Assembly (NCBI GenBank): GCA_937141935.1
Contig: CAKZQS010000027.1
Span: 22,384 to 86,383 of the forward strand
Length of the DNA stretch: 64,000 nt
Reading direction: 5' to 3'
Source: an uncultured Ectothiorhodospiraceae bacterium
Lineage (GTDB): Bacteria; Pseudomonadota; Gammaproteobacteria; Nevskiales; Oceanococcaceae
Part shown: positions 46,706 to 55,258 of the stretch, in pieces
Layout: the number at the start of each line of letters is the position of its first letter
Position numbering within the stretch: position 1 is the stretch's first letter
Made by a program: the position numbers and the translations under genes
Notes under the pieces: model-generated
Told to the model about the DNA's origin: nothing
The model's input: the letters and a program-made list of their open reading frames with translations, nothing else
Database searches by the model: none

Positions 46706-48949
46706 GTGTTGTCGATGAAAGATGCAACGATTGCCGTGTCTGGCGTTCACAGCGATCCTGATCCGTCGCCTGGGATAGGCGTTGCCCGCTCATTGCGCGA
46801 GGCTTTCCCGGAGGCCGCGCTCTATGCCGTCGACTACGATGTGCGAAGTAGCGGCTTGCACCATCCTGTATTCGACTCGTTGTTGGTGCAGCCCGTATGG
46901 TCGGAACTCGACCTGGAGACCTACTCGCTACAGATTCTCCAACATCTGGACCAGCCTGCTGGGTGCTGGATCTCGGGCCTTGACGTCGAATCAGAGTGGT
47001 TGGCTGAGGTTGCGCGCGAACACCCACGGCTGCTTGTTCCGAGCACGGCCGCACAGGCGTCGGTCAGAAAGCCCGTTCTTTCGTGTGCGCCATCCCTTGG
47101 GATGACTGTGCCGGAGTTCTTGCCTGCTTCTTCCGCGCCGACAGATCTCCATGCGTTGGGGCGCCGTAGTGGATGGAATCTTTGGGTGAAGGGCAAGTAC
47201 CACGAGGCTTACCGAGCGAATGGCTTCGCCGATTTATGGCGTCAGATCGGCGCACTCGCGCTCCACTGGCCTCGCGAGGATCTCTTCGTCCAGAAGCACG
47301 TCACAGGTCTGGAGCGATCAATTGTTTTCGCGGCGTACAAAGGCAGGCTCCTCGGTGCCGTTGAGGTCGAAAAGCGAAGCGTCACGTCGCAGGGAAAAAC
47401 GTGGGCGGCATCCGTCACCGCCGCGCCAACGGACATTGCTGAACGCCTTGCGCATCTTGTTGCCGAATTCCGCTGGACCGGTGGCGGTGAGGTGGAGTTC
47501 GTTCGGGATTCCGGAGGTCGTGATTGGCTTATCGATCTAAACCCCAGATTTCCAGCCTACATCTATGGAGTGACGCTTTGCGGCCATAATCTGCCGGCCT
47601 GTCTGGTCGGTGCGGCCCTTGGCCTCGAGCATTCTCCAGGGCATGGGTCGGCCAAGCAGTTCATCCGAGTTGTTCAAGAACTGCCAGTACGTGAGGATCA
47701 TCCGCTCCCAAAGATGGTTCAGTCGGATGCTGCTTTCCCATCGGCTGGCAAGCACCCTTCATTTCAGCCACAACTTGTCCGGCGATTAAGGAAGCGCGAA
47801 CGGGACGCGATAGTCCTACCGAAACCATCTCCGGTAGCTCTCCCAGGATTCCTCAAACGGTGGCAATCGCCCGTGCACACCCCGCTTAGATTCCGCGACT
47901 TCGAAGCGGCTGACACGATTCTAAATGAGTTAGAGAAAAGTCTTGCGCAATGTTCGATCCGGCCAGCGGTCACCCCGGCTTTGAGCGTGAAGACGGACCC
48001 GCACCCCGCTCTCGCCCGTTCGTTTCTTCAGCGCGGGTGGTGGGCTGAAGTCATAAGCCTTCGCGAGCTGGAGTGGGCGCTACGCTTGGGATTCAATGCG
48101 TCCTCAATCGTGTTCAACGGCCCTAGAGCCGCAGAATTGACAGCCTACCGAGGTCAGCCAGTCGCAGTTGCATTCGCTGATTCTGTGGAGGCCCTGGAGT
48201 CATTGATGGCGACTGATCGCTGTGACGCCGTAGGGCTTCGCGTGCGACCTAATGCTGCCACATCAAGATTTGGGATCGACTTCTCGGACTATCGTATCTT
48301 CGACCGGGTAGCGAACGGCCTGGCGCGCTTTCGAGATGGCAGGCCGCTCGGTATTCACATGCACTTCGCTAGTGATGTACTGGGATTCGCGCAATGGCAA
48401 GACTTGGTTGAGCACACGCTCGCTTGGGGAGGCGCGTTGGCTCAGGCATCGGGTGCTGATTACTCGATTTTCGATCTCGGAGGTGGTTGGTATTCCGACG
48501 ATTTCTTGGAACAGTTACTACCGAATCTTCCAGCGCTTCAGGCCCGCATTGAGTTAACGCTACCGGGCGTCGAGAAAATCCTTCTCGAGCCAGGAAAGGC
48601 AGTGGCATCGGAAACCGCATGGCTCGCAACGAGAGTGTTGGAGGTGAGAACACGCCACGCAGATTGCGATAGCGAAGTCGTTGTAGATGCTTCGATTGCA
48701 GACCTCCCGATGGCGGCTGATTATGCGCATCGAGTGCTGCACCTTCGGGACGATACCGTCCTGGGCTGGTTGACTGGCGGCCAGCAGCGGATTCTAGGCT
48801 CCATTTGTATGGAGACGGACGTCCTTGCAAACGGCGTCGCTTTCCCCAAGCCGGTTGCTGCAGGCGACGTTCTGCTCTTTTCTGCGGCAGGCGGGTACAA
48901 CGCGAGCATGGCGTGGCACTTCGCATCCGGGGTGGGTCGTGATACCTGA
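46706..48949 (+). CDS. ATP-grasp / PLP-dependent decarboxylase fusion protein
   Basis: The GTG at 46706 follows TTGGAG; the ATG at 46715 is an alternative. Of 747 residues, about 1–330 is an ATP-grasp ligase: VQKHVTGLERSIVFAA, GGGEVEFVRDSGGRDWLIDL and NPRFPAYIYG. About 415–747 is a fold-III PLP decarboxylase like diaminopimelate or ornithine decarboxylase, with PLP Lys429 (LSVKTDPHP), VGLRVRPNA, FDLGGGW, LEPGKAV and SICMETD with the catalytic Cys. Ligases of this group join a carboxylate to an amine. The fused pair therefore suggests making or decarboxylating a peptide-like metabolite. Substrates are unknown. The next gene overlaps it. Confidence 0.85.
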   Translation: MLSMKDATIAVSGVHSDPDPSPGIGVARSLREAFPEAALYAVDYDVRSSGLHHPVFDSLLVQPVWSELDLETYSLQILQHLDQPAGCWISGLDVESEWLAEVAREHPRLLVPSTAAQASVRKPVLSCAPSLGMTVPEFLPASSAPTDLHALGRRSGWNLWVKGKYHEAYRANGFADLWRQIGALALHWPREDLFVQKHVTGLERSIVFAAYKGRLLGAVEVEKRSVTSQGKTWAASVTAAPTDIAERLAHLVAEFRWTGGGEVEFVRDSGGRDWLIDLNPRFPAYIYGVTLCGHNLPACLVGAALGLEHSPGHGSAKQFIRVVQELPVREDHPLPKMVQSDAAFPSAGKHPSFQPQLVRRLRKRERDAIVLPKPSPVALPGFLKRWQSPVHTPLRFRDFEAADTILNELEKSLAQCSIRPAVTPALSVKTDPHPALARSFLQRGWWAEVISLRELEWALRLGFNASSIVFNGPRAAELTAYRGQPVAVAFADSVEALESLMATDRCDAVGLRVRPNAATSRFGIDFSDYRIFDRVANGLARFRDGRPLGIHMHFASDVLGFAQWQDLVEHTLAWGGALAQASGADYSIFDLGGGWYSDDFLEQLLPNLPALQARIELTLPGVEKILLEPGKAVASETAWLATRVLEVRTRHADCDSEVVVDASIADLPMAADYAHRVLHLRDDTVLGWLTGGQQRILGSICMETDVLANGVAFPKPVAAGDVLLFSAAGGYNASMAWHFASGVGRDT

Positions 48950-49589
48950 GGCGGCATTCAACCGGATATCCCAATACCTCGCGTCGCCATCTATGATCAA
49001 TGATCACGGGTCGCTTTGTTGTCGTCGCGCTCGCGCGTGGCTCCAGGGCACAGACTTTAGTATGAGCTATCGTCACGGCCACTCGCACCCGCCATCGTGG
49101 GTTCGAAGACGGTACGAATGGGGGCCAGTGACTTGGCCCATTTACTGGTGCTCCATTCCCGAGATGGCGAAGCTCGACTGCGGAGCACTAAGCGCTGTCG
49201 CGATTGAGATCTATCGAATGCGTAGAACCCGCGTGGCCGCGGTACAACTTGCCCTCCGCTACCCCCGACACGCGACCGAGCAGTGGTCGCGTATGTGGGA
49301 GCGGGGGGGCAATGTGGCTGCCTGGATACATGGTGAGTTCTGCTATCACGAAGCATGTGGGGTTATCGACGGGGCGACACTTGAAGTGTGGGACCCGACC
49401 GAGAACAGATGGCTCAGCCCGCCATCCTCACTGCAGAGCGGCTACGCGTCCGTCTTGGCAATCAGAATTGCGGATTTCGCCGTCATCGAGAGGACAATGC
49501 TTACTTGGGGTGGCCTGAGGCTTCGCGCCGGCATTTGGCAACGATTCGAAATTGACGCGAAAGGAGACCTAAAGGCTCTAGGATGCTGA
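48939..49589 (+). CDS. unknown protein with a possible Cys-His-Asp triad, partner of the fusion enzyme
   Basis: The GTG at 48939 overlaps the end of the previous gene by 11 bases, so both are probably made from one message. The 216-residue protein matches no family I can name. It shows KLDCGALSAVA (Cys81), YHEACGV (His137) and VWDPTENRW (Asp152), in the order and spacing of transglutaminase/papain-like cysteine enzymes. If so it could ligate, cleave or transfer the product of the ATP-grasp enzyme. There is no signal peptide or membrane helix. Confidence 0.6.
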   Translation: MIPEAAFNRISQYLASPSMINDHGSLCCRRARAWLQGTDFSMSYRHGHSHPPSWVRRRYEWGPVTWPIYWCSIPEMAKLDCGALSAVAIEIYRMRRTRVAAVQLALRYPRHATEQWSRMWERGGNVAAWIHGEFCYHEACGVIDGATLEVWDPTENRWLSPPSSLQSGYASVLAIRIADFAVIERTMLTWGGLRLRAGIWQRFEIDAKGDLKALGC

Positions 49590-49607
49590 CTGCGCTCCGT
49601 CCAACTG
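49587..49607 (+). other. attC-like left-half relic after the last island gene
   Basis: The stop TGA is followed by CTGCGCTCCGTCCAACTG, which parallels the sequence after the SIR2 stop (CCGCTCGGGTCCAACTG). GTCCAAC (49599–49605) fits the RYYYAAC core. The two sites share CGCTC, 2–3 bases, then TCCAACTG at the same distance from a stop codon. No right half was found nearby. Confidence 0.35.
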
Positions 49608-49722
49608 ACAATGCAGGGCGTTATTTTGGACTATTGGGCGATCCGGCCAGCTATCGGAGCACGCGGCAGAGCAGTGGGCTGGGTCCACTCGGTCCCCCAT
49701 CCGAGAGGCCGCGGCCCACCCC

Positions 49723-49920
49723 TCAATTCGGCCGTAACTCCGGCGCCACCTGCATCGCATGGGCGGCGGCCTCTTCGCGGGCCTGGGGGATCAGCTCTTC
49801 GGGCACGATCAGGTGGTGGCGCAGCACGATGTCCACGGTTTCCGGGCGCAGGGGCGGCATCTGCTTGAAGTAGTCGCGGACGCGGCGCATGTGGATGTGG
49901 ATGGTTGTCTCGCTCATCAT
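49723..49920 (-). CDS. small unknown protein
   Basis: Two successive ATG codons (49920 and 49917) open a 65- or 64-residue reading frame with sensible composition: MRRVRDYFKQMPPLRPETVD, then VLRHHLIVPEELIPQAREEA. No membrane helix or motif is seen. The frame lies directly downstream of a strong terminator-like hairpin, so how it is expressed is unclear. It has flank-like GC, unlike the island genes on its other side. Confidence 0.5.
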   Translation of the reverse strand: MMSETTIHIHMRRVRDYFKQMPPLRPETVDIVLRHHLIVPEELIPQAREEAAAHAMQVAPELRPN

Positions 49921-49946
49921 CAAAAACCCCAGCAAACGTGTGTTTG
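49916..49946 (-). terminator. Rho-independent terminator downstream of psd
   Basis: On the minus strand CCCCAAAC-ACAC-GTTTGCTGGGG forms a stem with a two-base bulge, followed by TTTTTG. It lies about 150 bases after the psd stop. It ends right at the ATG ATG of the small downstream frame. Confidence 0.6.
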
Positions 49947-50005
49947 GGGCGCCGTCATGGCGCCGCTGTCGGCTTCCTGGCGCGGCGTGGCCGGGCTGGA
50001 GGCCG

Positions 50006-50030
50006 CAGGAGCCGAGTGCCGCGGCTCCTG
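50006..50030. repeat. perfect 9-bp inverted repeat
   Basis: CAGGAGCCG and CGGCTCCTG are separated by seven bases. It lies between psd and the terminator. It could be part of the 3' untranslated structure of the psd message. No T-run follows on either strand. Confidence 0.5.
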
Positions 50031-50092
50031 TTGCTGGAATGTGAGACAGGCGGCGTGAAAAAAAGGTCAACGCGCGCCGGTAATCCGTGGCG

Positions 50093-50953
50093 CTAGGCGG
50101 TTTTGGCGCCTTCGGGCATGGCCAGGGCCTCGCCCATGCGCACGCGCTGGCCGGGCTCCAGCGTGGGCGCCCAGTGCCAGCCGGCGGGCAGCAGCAGGAT
50201 GACGGTGGAGCCGTAGTTGAAGCGGCCAAACTCCTCGCCGCGCTCGTAGCGGGGCGGGGTGTCGTACAGAAAATCGCGCGGCGCGCCGCCGTGCTTGGGT
50301 GTGACCACGCCGGTGGCGCGGGTCTCCAGCCCGCTGACGAACAGCGCGCCCACCATCACCAGCGACCACTGCGGCGCCTGTGGGCCGCCACGGAAGTGGC
50401 AAACCAGCCGCTCGTTGCGGGCGAACAGCCGCGGCGCGGCGCTGACGGTGGGCGGGTTTACGGCCAGTAGGCGGCCGGGCTGGTACAGCGCGTGCTCCAG
50501 CGCGCCGTCCAGCGGCATGTGAATGCGGTGGTAATCGGCCGGTGCCAGGTACAGCGTTGCGAAGCGGCCGTTGCGGTAGCGCTGTGCCTGGTCGGGGTCG
50601 GCCAGCAGTTCGGCCACGCTGTACACGCTGCCCTTGGCCTGAATGATGCGGCCATCGTCGATGGCGCCCAGCTGCGACACGCGGCCGTCCACGGGGCTGG
50701 CCAGCGCGGGCGCGGGCGCCAGCGGGCGGGCGCCGCTTTTCAGCGCGCGGGTGAAAAAGGCGTTGAAGCTGTCGTAGCTGGCCGGGTCGGGGTTGGCGGC
50801 CTCGGCCATGTCGATCTGAAAGCTGCGTATCGCCTTGCCAATCAGCCACTGCGACAGGCGCGGGTGGCGCGAGGCGGCCAGGCGGTGGGCCAGGCCGGTC
50901 AGGGCCAGCGTGGGCAGCAGGCGCTGCAGCGCCACAAACAGTTTGGCGCCCAT
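50093..50953 (-). CDS. psd: phosphatidylserine decarboxylase proenzyme
   Basis: The enzyme makes phosphatidylethanolamine from phosphatidylserine in the inner membrane. The 286-residue proenzyme cleaves itself at Gly-Ser to form the pyruvoyl group; the site here is FNYGSTVI (the usual motif is LGST, so Tyr replaces Leu). Other signatures are SYDSFNAFFTRALKSGARPL, SPVDGRVSQLG and LAPADYHRIHMP, which holds the Asp/His of the autocleaving centre. It begins one base into the stop of the sco gene (TGATG). Confidence 0.96.
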   Translation of the reverse strand: MGAKLFVALQRLLPTLALTGLAHRLAASRHPRLSQWLIGKAIRSFQIDMAEAANPDPASYDSFNAFFTRALKSGARPLAPAPALASPVDGRVSQLGAIDDGRIIQAKGSVYSVAELLADPDQAQRYRNGRFATLYLAPADYHRIHMPLDGALEHALYQPGRLLAVNPPTVSAAPRLFARNERLVCHFRGGPQAPQWSLVMVGALFVSGLETRATGVVTPKHGGAPRDFLYDTPPRYERGEEFGRFNYGSTVILLLPAGWHWAPTLEPGQRVRMGEALAMPEGAKTA

Positions 50954-51573
50954 CAGTCCCCCACGATGGTGGTCAGGTCGGCGCGCAGCGCCTCCACCTT
51001 GATGGGCGGGGCGAAGTAGGCGCGGATGCGCGCCTGCGGGTCCAGCAGCACCAGCGCGGCGGAATGGTCGACGGTGTAGCCCTCGTCCAGCGGTACCTTG
51101 ATGTAGGCGATGCCGGCCTGGCCGGTCAGCGATTCCAGCGCGGGGTGCGGGCCGCTGAGCGCGGTGAACTCGGGGTGAAAGCCCTCGACATAGCCCTTGA
51201 GCTTTTCGCTGCTGTCGCGTTCGGGGTCCACGGACACCAGCACCACCTCCAGCTTGGCGCGCACGGCCTCGGGCAGCTCGCGGTACACGCGGCTGGCCAG
51301 CAGCAGCGTGTTGGGGCAGATGTCCGGGCAGTTGGCAAAGCCGAAGAACAGCAGGTGGTAGCCGCCCTGCAGGTCGGCCAGCTGCACCGGCGCGCCGTTC
51401 TGGTCGCGCAGCGGCTGCGGCCAGTCGTTCAGCGTGCGCGGGGTGTCGAGCAACAGGCCGTTTTGCAGCTCGGTGGCGCCGGGGGTCAGGTCCAGGCGGG
51501 GCAGCAGCAGGCCCAGCGCGGCCACAAGGGCCAGGCCGCCAAGCAGCAGGCGGGTCAGGTGGGGTCGGCGCAT
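50953..51573 (-). CDS. SCO1/SenC-family copper chaperone
   Basis: Sco proteins deliver copper to cytochrome c oxidase CuA or act as thiol reductases. The 206-residue protein has an N-terminal membrane anchor (LLLGGLALVAALGLLLP). The thioredoxin-like domain has the copper-binding FANCPDICPNT (CxxxC) and the conserved His in YTVDHSAALVLLD. These are the ligands expected for copper. It is co-transcribed with psd, its stop sharing a base with the psd start. Confidence 0.93.
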   Translation of the reverse strand: MRRPHLTRLLLGGLALVAALGLLLPRLDLTPGATELQNGLLLDTPRTLNDWPQPLRDQNGAPVQLADLQGGYHLLFFGFANCPDICPNTLLLASRVYRELPEAVRAKLEVVLVSVDPERDSSEKLKGYVEGFHPEFTALSGPHPALESLTGQAGIAYIKVPLDEGYTVDHSAALVLLDPQARIRAYFAPPIKVEALRADLTTIVGD

Positions 51574-51697
51574 GGCGTCGGTGTGGTCCTTGGGGTCGTG
51601 GGCCAGGGTAGGGCGGGCGCCGCGCGGCCCACCCCGGTGCGGGGGCGGCGGGCGGCTTGCGGCACAATACGCAGTTTACCGACCCTGCCGCCGCCGC

Positions 51698-52648
51698 ATG
51701 TCCTTTGCCCCTGGCTCCGCCCCTGCACCCCTGCCCATTGCGGGTGCGGCGGCGCTGTACAGCCGCCCGCTGGATCTGATCCGCCATGCCGTCAGCCGCT
51801 TCGAGCCGGCCGGGCTGCATTACGGGCACGGCACTACCTGCGCGCTGGACGAGGCCGCCGCGCTGGTGCTGGGCGCGCTGCACTTGCCGCCGGACATGCC
51901 CGACCTCTACCTGCAGGCCACGCTGGCCCCGGCCGAGCGCACCCAGGTGCTGGAGCTGATCGAGCGCCGGGTGAACGAGCGCCTGCCGCTGCCCTATTTG
52001 CTGGGCTGGTGCTGGTATGCCGGCCAGCGCTTCGAGGTCAGCGCCGACACGCTGATCCCGCGCTCGCCGCTGTTTGAGTGGATCGCGGAAGAGGGCAGCC
52101 CCTGGCTGGCGCAGCCGCCGCGGCGCGCGCTGGACCTGTGCACTGGCAGCGGCTGCCTGGCGATATTGCTGGCCCAGGCCTTCCCCGAGGCGCAGGTGGA
52201 TGCCAGCGATATCTCGCCGGCCGCGCTGGAGGTCGCCGCGCGCAATGTGGCCCGGCATGGGCTGCAGGAGCAGGTGCGCCTGCTGCAGGGCGATGGCCTG
52301 GCCGCCTGCGGCGAGGCCCGCTACGACCTGATTCTGAGCAACCCGCCCTATGTGCCGGCCGGCGAATATGCCGCGCTGCCGGCCGAATACGGCCACGAGC
52401 CGCGGCTGGCGCTGGAGGCGGGCGGCGACGGCCTGGATTTTGTGCGCGGCCTGCTGCGCGCCGCGCCGGACTACTTGAACGAAGGCGGCCTGCTGGTCTG
52501 CGAGGTGGGCAGTGCGGCCATGGCGCTGGATGCGCTGTGCGCGCAATGGCCGCTGACCTGGCTGGACTTTGAAACCGGCGGCGACGGCGTTTTTCTGATC
52601 AGCCGCGAGGATCTGCTCGCGGCCCTGCAAGCCACGGAGGGCGAATAA
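51698..52648 (+). CDS. prmB: PrmB, 50S ribosomal protein L3 glutamine methyltransferase
   Basis: PrmB methylates Gln of ribosomal protein L3. The 316-residue protein, from the ATG at 51698, has the SAM motif ALDLCTGSGCLAILLAQAFP and the glutamine-methyltransferase NPPY motif (LILSNPPYVPAGEYAAL). PrmC shares these, but the N-terminal helical domain and the position directly before aroC fit PrmB in Pseudomonas-like genomes. aroC follows after three bases. Confidence 0.93.
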   Translation: MSFAPGSAPAPLPIAGAAALYSRPLDLIRHAVSRFEPAGLHYGHGTTCALDEAAALVLGALHLPPDMPDLYLQATLAPAERTQVLELIERRVNERLPLPYLLGWCWYAGQRFEVSADTLIPRSPLFEWIAEEGSPWLAQPPRRALDLCTGSGCLAILLAQAFPEAQVDASDISPAALEVAARNVARHGLQEQVRLLQGDGLAACGEARYDLILSNPPYVPAGEYAALPAEYGHEPRLALEAGGDGLDFVRGLLRAAPDYLNEGGLLVCEVGSAAMALDALCAQWPLTWLDFETGGDGVFLISREDLLAALQATEGE

Positions 52649-52651
52649 GCC

Positions 52652-53758
52652 ATGTCCGGGAACAGTTTTGGGCGCCTGTTCAGCGTCAGCACCTTTGGCG
52701 AGTCGCACGGCCCGGCGCTGGGCGCCATTGTCGACGGCTGCCCGCCGGGCGTGCCGCTGGAGGCCGCCGACATCCAGCGCGACCTGGACCGGCGCAAGCC
52801 CGGGCAGTCGCGCTATGTCACCCAGCGCCGCGAGGCCGATGAGGTCGAGATTTTGTCCGGCGTGTTCGAGGGCCGCACCACCGGCACGCCGATTGGCCTG
52901 CTGATCCGCAACACCGACCAGCGCTCGCGCGACTACGCCAAGATCGCCGAGGTCTTTCGCCCCAACCACGCCGATTACGCCTACAACCAAAAATACGGCT
53001 TTCGCGACTACCGCGGCGGCGGCCGCAGCTCGGCGCGCGAAACCGCGGCCCGCGTGGCGGCCGGCGCCGTGGCGCGCAAGGCGCTGGCCGAGCTGTTTGG
53101 CGTGGGCGTGCGCGGCTGCATGACGCGCATGGGCGACTTCGACATCGCCATCAAGGACTGGGCGGCGGTGGAGCAAAACCCATTCTTTTGCCCCGACCCG
53201 GCGCGCCTGCCGGAACTGGAGGCGGCCATCAACGCCCTGCGCAAGGAGGGCGATTCGATTGGCGCCGAGATCTATGTCGAGGCCCACGGCGTGCCGGCGG
53301 GCTGGGGCGAGCCGGTGTTCGACCGGCTGGATGCCGACATCGCCCATGCGCTGATGAGCATTAACGCCGTGAAGGGCGTGGCCATTGGCGATGGCTTTGA
53401 TGTGGTGGCCATGCGCGGCTCCGAGCACCGCGACGAGCTGTCGCCGGAGGGCTTTTTGTCCAACCACTCGGGCGGCATCAGCGGCGGCATTTCCACCGGC
53501 CAGGTCATCAACGCCCGGCTGGCGCTCAAGCCCACCTCCAGCATCATCATCCCGGGCCGCACCATCACCACCAGCGGTGAGGCCACCGAGATGCGCACCA
53601 CGGGCCGCCACGACCCCTGCGTGGGCCTGCGGGCCACGCCCATTGCCGAGGCGATGCTGGCCATCACGCTGCTCGACCACGCCCTGCGCCAGCGCGGCCA
53701 AAACGGCCATGTGCGCCCCAACCCGGAGCCGATCCCCGGCAGCACGGACCCCAGCTAG
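52652..53758 (+). CDS. aroC: AroC, chorismate synthase
   Basis: Chorismate synthase is the last enzyme of the shikimate pathway and uses reduced FMN to turn EPSP into chorismate. The 368-residue protein has the three family signatures: [20 protein letters not shown] with GCPPGVPL, then [20 protein letters not shown], and the final region [20 protein letters not shown]. It follows prmB within three bases and precedes the transporter gene by two. Confidence 0.97.
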   Translation: MSGNSFGRLFSVSTFGESHGPALGAIVDGCPPGVPLEAADIQRDLDRRKPGQSRYVTQRREADEVEILSGVFEGRTTGTPIGLLIRNTDQRSRDYAKIAEVFRPNHADYAYNQKYGFRDYRGGGRSSARETAARVAAGAVARKALAELFGVGVRGCMTRMGDFDIAIKDWAAVEQNPFFCPDPARLPELEAAINALRKEGDSIGAEIYVEAHGVPAGWGEPVFDRLDADIAHALMSINAVKGVAIGDGFDVVAMRGSEHRDELSPEGFLSNHSGGISGGISTGQVINARLALKPTSSIIIPGRTITTSGEATEMRTTGRHDPCVGLRATPIAEAMLAITLLDHALRQRGQNGHVRPNPEPIPGSTDPS

Positions 53759-53760
53759 GC

Positions 53761-54906
53761 GTGGCCGGCCTCGGCCTCGCGCTGTATAGCCGGCTGTCCG
53801 GCTATTACTTTTATTACTACGGCATCCTCGGTCTGCTGCTGCCGTACTTCACGCTGTGGATGGCCGACCGGGGCCTGAGCCCCGCGCAAATGGGCCTGGT
53901 GCTGGCCGCGCACGGCGTCAGCCGCATCCTGCTGCCGCCGCTGTGGGGGGCGCTGGCCGATGTCAGCGGGCAGCGGCTGCGCATCATTCAGGTGGCCAGC
54001 CTGCTCAGCGCCATTGGCATCGCGCTGCTGCCGCTGGCGCACAGCTTTGCCACCGTGCTGGGGGCGATGCTGCTGTTCTCGCTGTTCTGGAACGCGACGA
54101 TGCCGCAGTTCGAGGCCTACACGCTGGGCACGCTGGCCGAGCGCGGCGGCGATTATTCGCGCGTGCGGCTGTGGGGCAGCGTGGGCTTTGTGCTGGCCGT
54201 GGTCGGCGGTGGGGCCGGCTTTGAGCGCGTGGGCATCGACTGGCTGCCGGCCACCATCGTCGTGGCGCTGCTGGCCATGACGGCGGCGGCCTTCGCGCTG
54301 CCCGGCGCCCGCACGCGGCTGCCGCCCAGCGCGCAGGACGAATCGCTGTGGGGCGTGCTGCGCCGGCCGGTGGTCATCGCGCTGCTGGTCGCCTGCATGC
54401 TGCACCAGCTCTCCTTCGCGCCCTACTACGGCTTTTTCTCCCTGTACCTGGAGCAAACCGGCTGGGGCAAAACCGCCATTGGCCTGCTGTGGGCCTTTGG
54501 CGTGATCTGCGAGATCGTGGTGTTCGTGTGGACGGGGCGCATCATCCAGCGCTTTGGCCTGCGCGCCGTGTTTCTGGCCGCGATGCTCAGCACCGTGGTG
54601 CGCTGGGTGGGGCTGGAGTTTGTCATCGACTGGCTGCCCGGCCTGTTGCTGCTGCAGGCGCTGCACCTGTCCAGCTTTGGGCTGTACCACGCCTGCGCCG
54701 TGCAGTTCATCCAGCGCGAGTTCCGCGGCCGGCTGCAGGGGCGCGGGCAGGCGCTGCATGTGTCGCTGAGCTTTGGCGTGGGCGGCTCGGTGGGCGCGGC
54801 GCTGTCCGGCGCCATGTGGGAGGTCTGGGGCCCCGAGCCGGCCTATCGCATGGCCGCGCTGGCGGCCTTTGCGGCCACGCTGATCAGCTGGCGCTGGTTG
54901 CGTTAG
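53761..54906 (+). CDS. MFS transporter, HcaT/MFS_1-like
   Basis: The 381-residue membrane protein has about 12 helices. It begins LYSRLSGYYFYYYGILGLLL, then FTLWMADRGLSPAQMGLVL, as in the MFS_1-like/HcaT group. WGALADVSGQRLRI matches the loop 2–3 motif. The substrate is not predictable; HcaT members carry aromatic acids. The GTG at 53761 is two bases after the aroC stop. The prmB–aroC–MFS order is common in Pseudomonas relatives. Confidence 0.9.
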   Translation: MAGLGLALYSRLSGYYFYYYGILGLLLPYFTLWMADRGLSPAQMGLVLAAHGVSRILLPPLWGALADVSGQRLRIIQVASLLSAIGIALLPLAHSFATVLGAMLLFSLFWNATMPQFEAYTLGTLAERGGDYSRVRLWGSVGFVLAVVGGGAGFERVGIDWLPATIVVALLAMTAAAFALPGARTRLPPSAQDESLWGVLRRPVVIALLVACMLHQLSFAPYYGFFSLYLEQTGWGKTAIGLLWAFGVICEIVVFVWTGRIIQRFGLRAVFLAAMLSTVVRWVGLEFVIDWLPGLLLLQALHLSSFGLYHACAVQFIQREFRGRLQGRGQALHVSLSFGVGGSVGAALSGAMWEVWGPEPAYRMAALAAFAATLISWRWLR

Positions 54907-55187
54907 GGCGCGGGGCGTCAGCAAGTCGGCGCGCGCCGCTGGCCGCTAACGGTACGGGGTTGTCGCCCCGCTGCGACAGCCCCGCGATGGCGGCAAATCG
55001 GGGCTTTGCGGCCCCTTCGCGGCCGGCAGGGCGCGCTGCCGGGCGAGCAGCGGGCCGCGAGTGTGTCCCCGCGGCTACAACCGGGCCGCTCGCGACCGCT
55101 GCAGGGGGTAACACGCAGGACTCAGGCTTGTGCCGAAACGGCGTGAACGCCCGTCTTGGCGGGCTTGCGAGCGCACGTCGCCCGAAC
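54907..55187 (+). other. intergenic region upstream of the EF-hand gene
   Basis: I see no gene. It is rich in short GC inverted repeats such as GCGCGC and GCCGGCAGGGCGCGCTGCCGGGC (a possible hairpin at about 55021–55043). A sigma-54 activator, if one acts on the promoter at 55188, would be expected to bind here; no clear palindromic activator site was identified. Confidence 0.4.
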
Positions 55188-55203
55188 TGGCATGACGGTT
55201 GCA
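55188..55203 (+). promoter_or_regulatory. strong sigma-54 promoter of the EF-hand gene
   Basis: TGGCATGACGGTTGCA differs from the sigma-54 consensus TGGCACG-N4-TTGCA at one position and keeps GG–N10–GC. It lies 55 bases before the start codon, so the transcript would have a leader of about 40–45 bases. The best sigma-54 match in the window. Confidence 0.75.
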
Positions 55204-55258
55204 GCATCAGCGCTACCGGAGCAATCCGGCGATTCACTTGTTCAAGGAGGAATGCTTG

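Noticed and set aside
50093..53710. 1205-codon open frame on the minus strand across aroC, prmB, sco and psd
   Set aside because: Only its last 286 codons are a protein (psd). The rest is the antisense of aroC and prmB and has the low-complexity His/Gln/Arg composition typical of GC-rich shadows.
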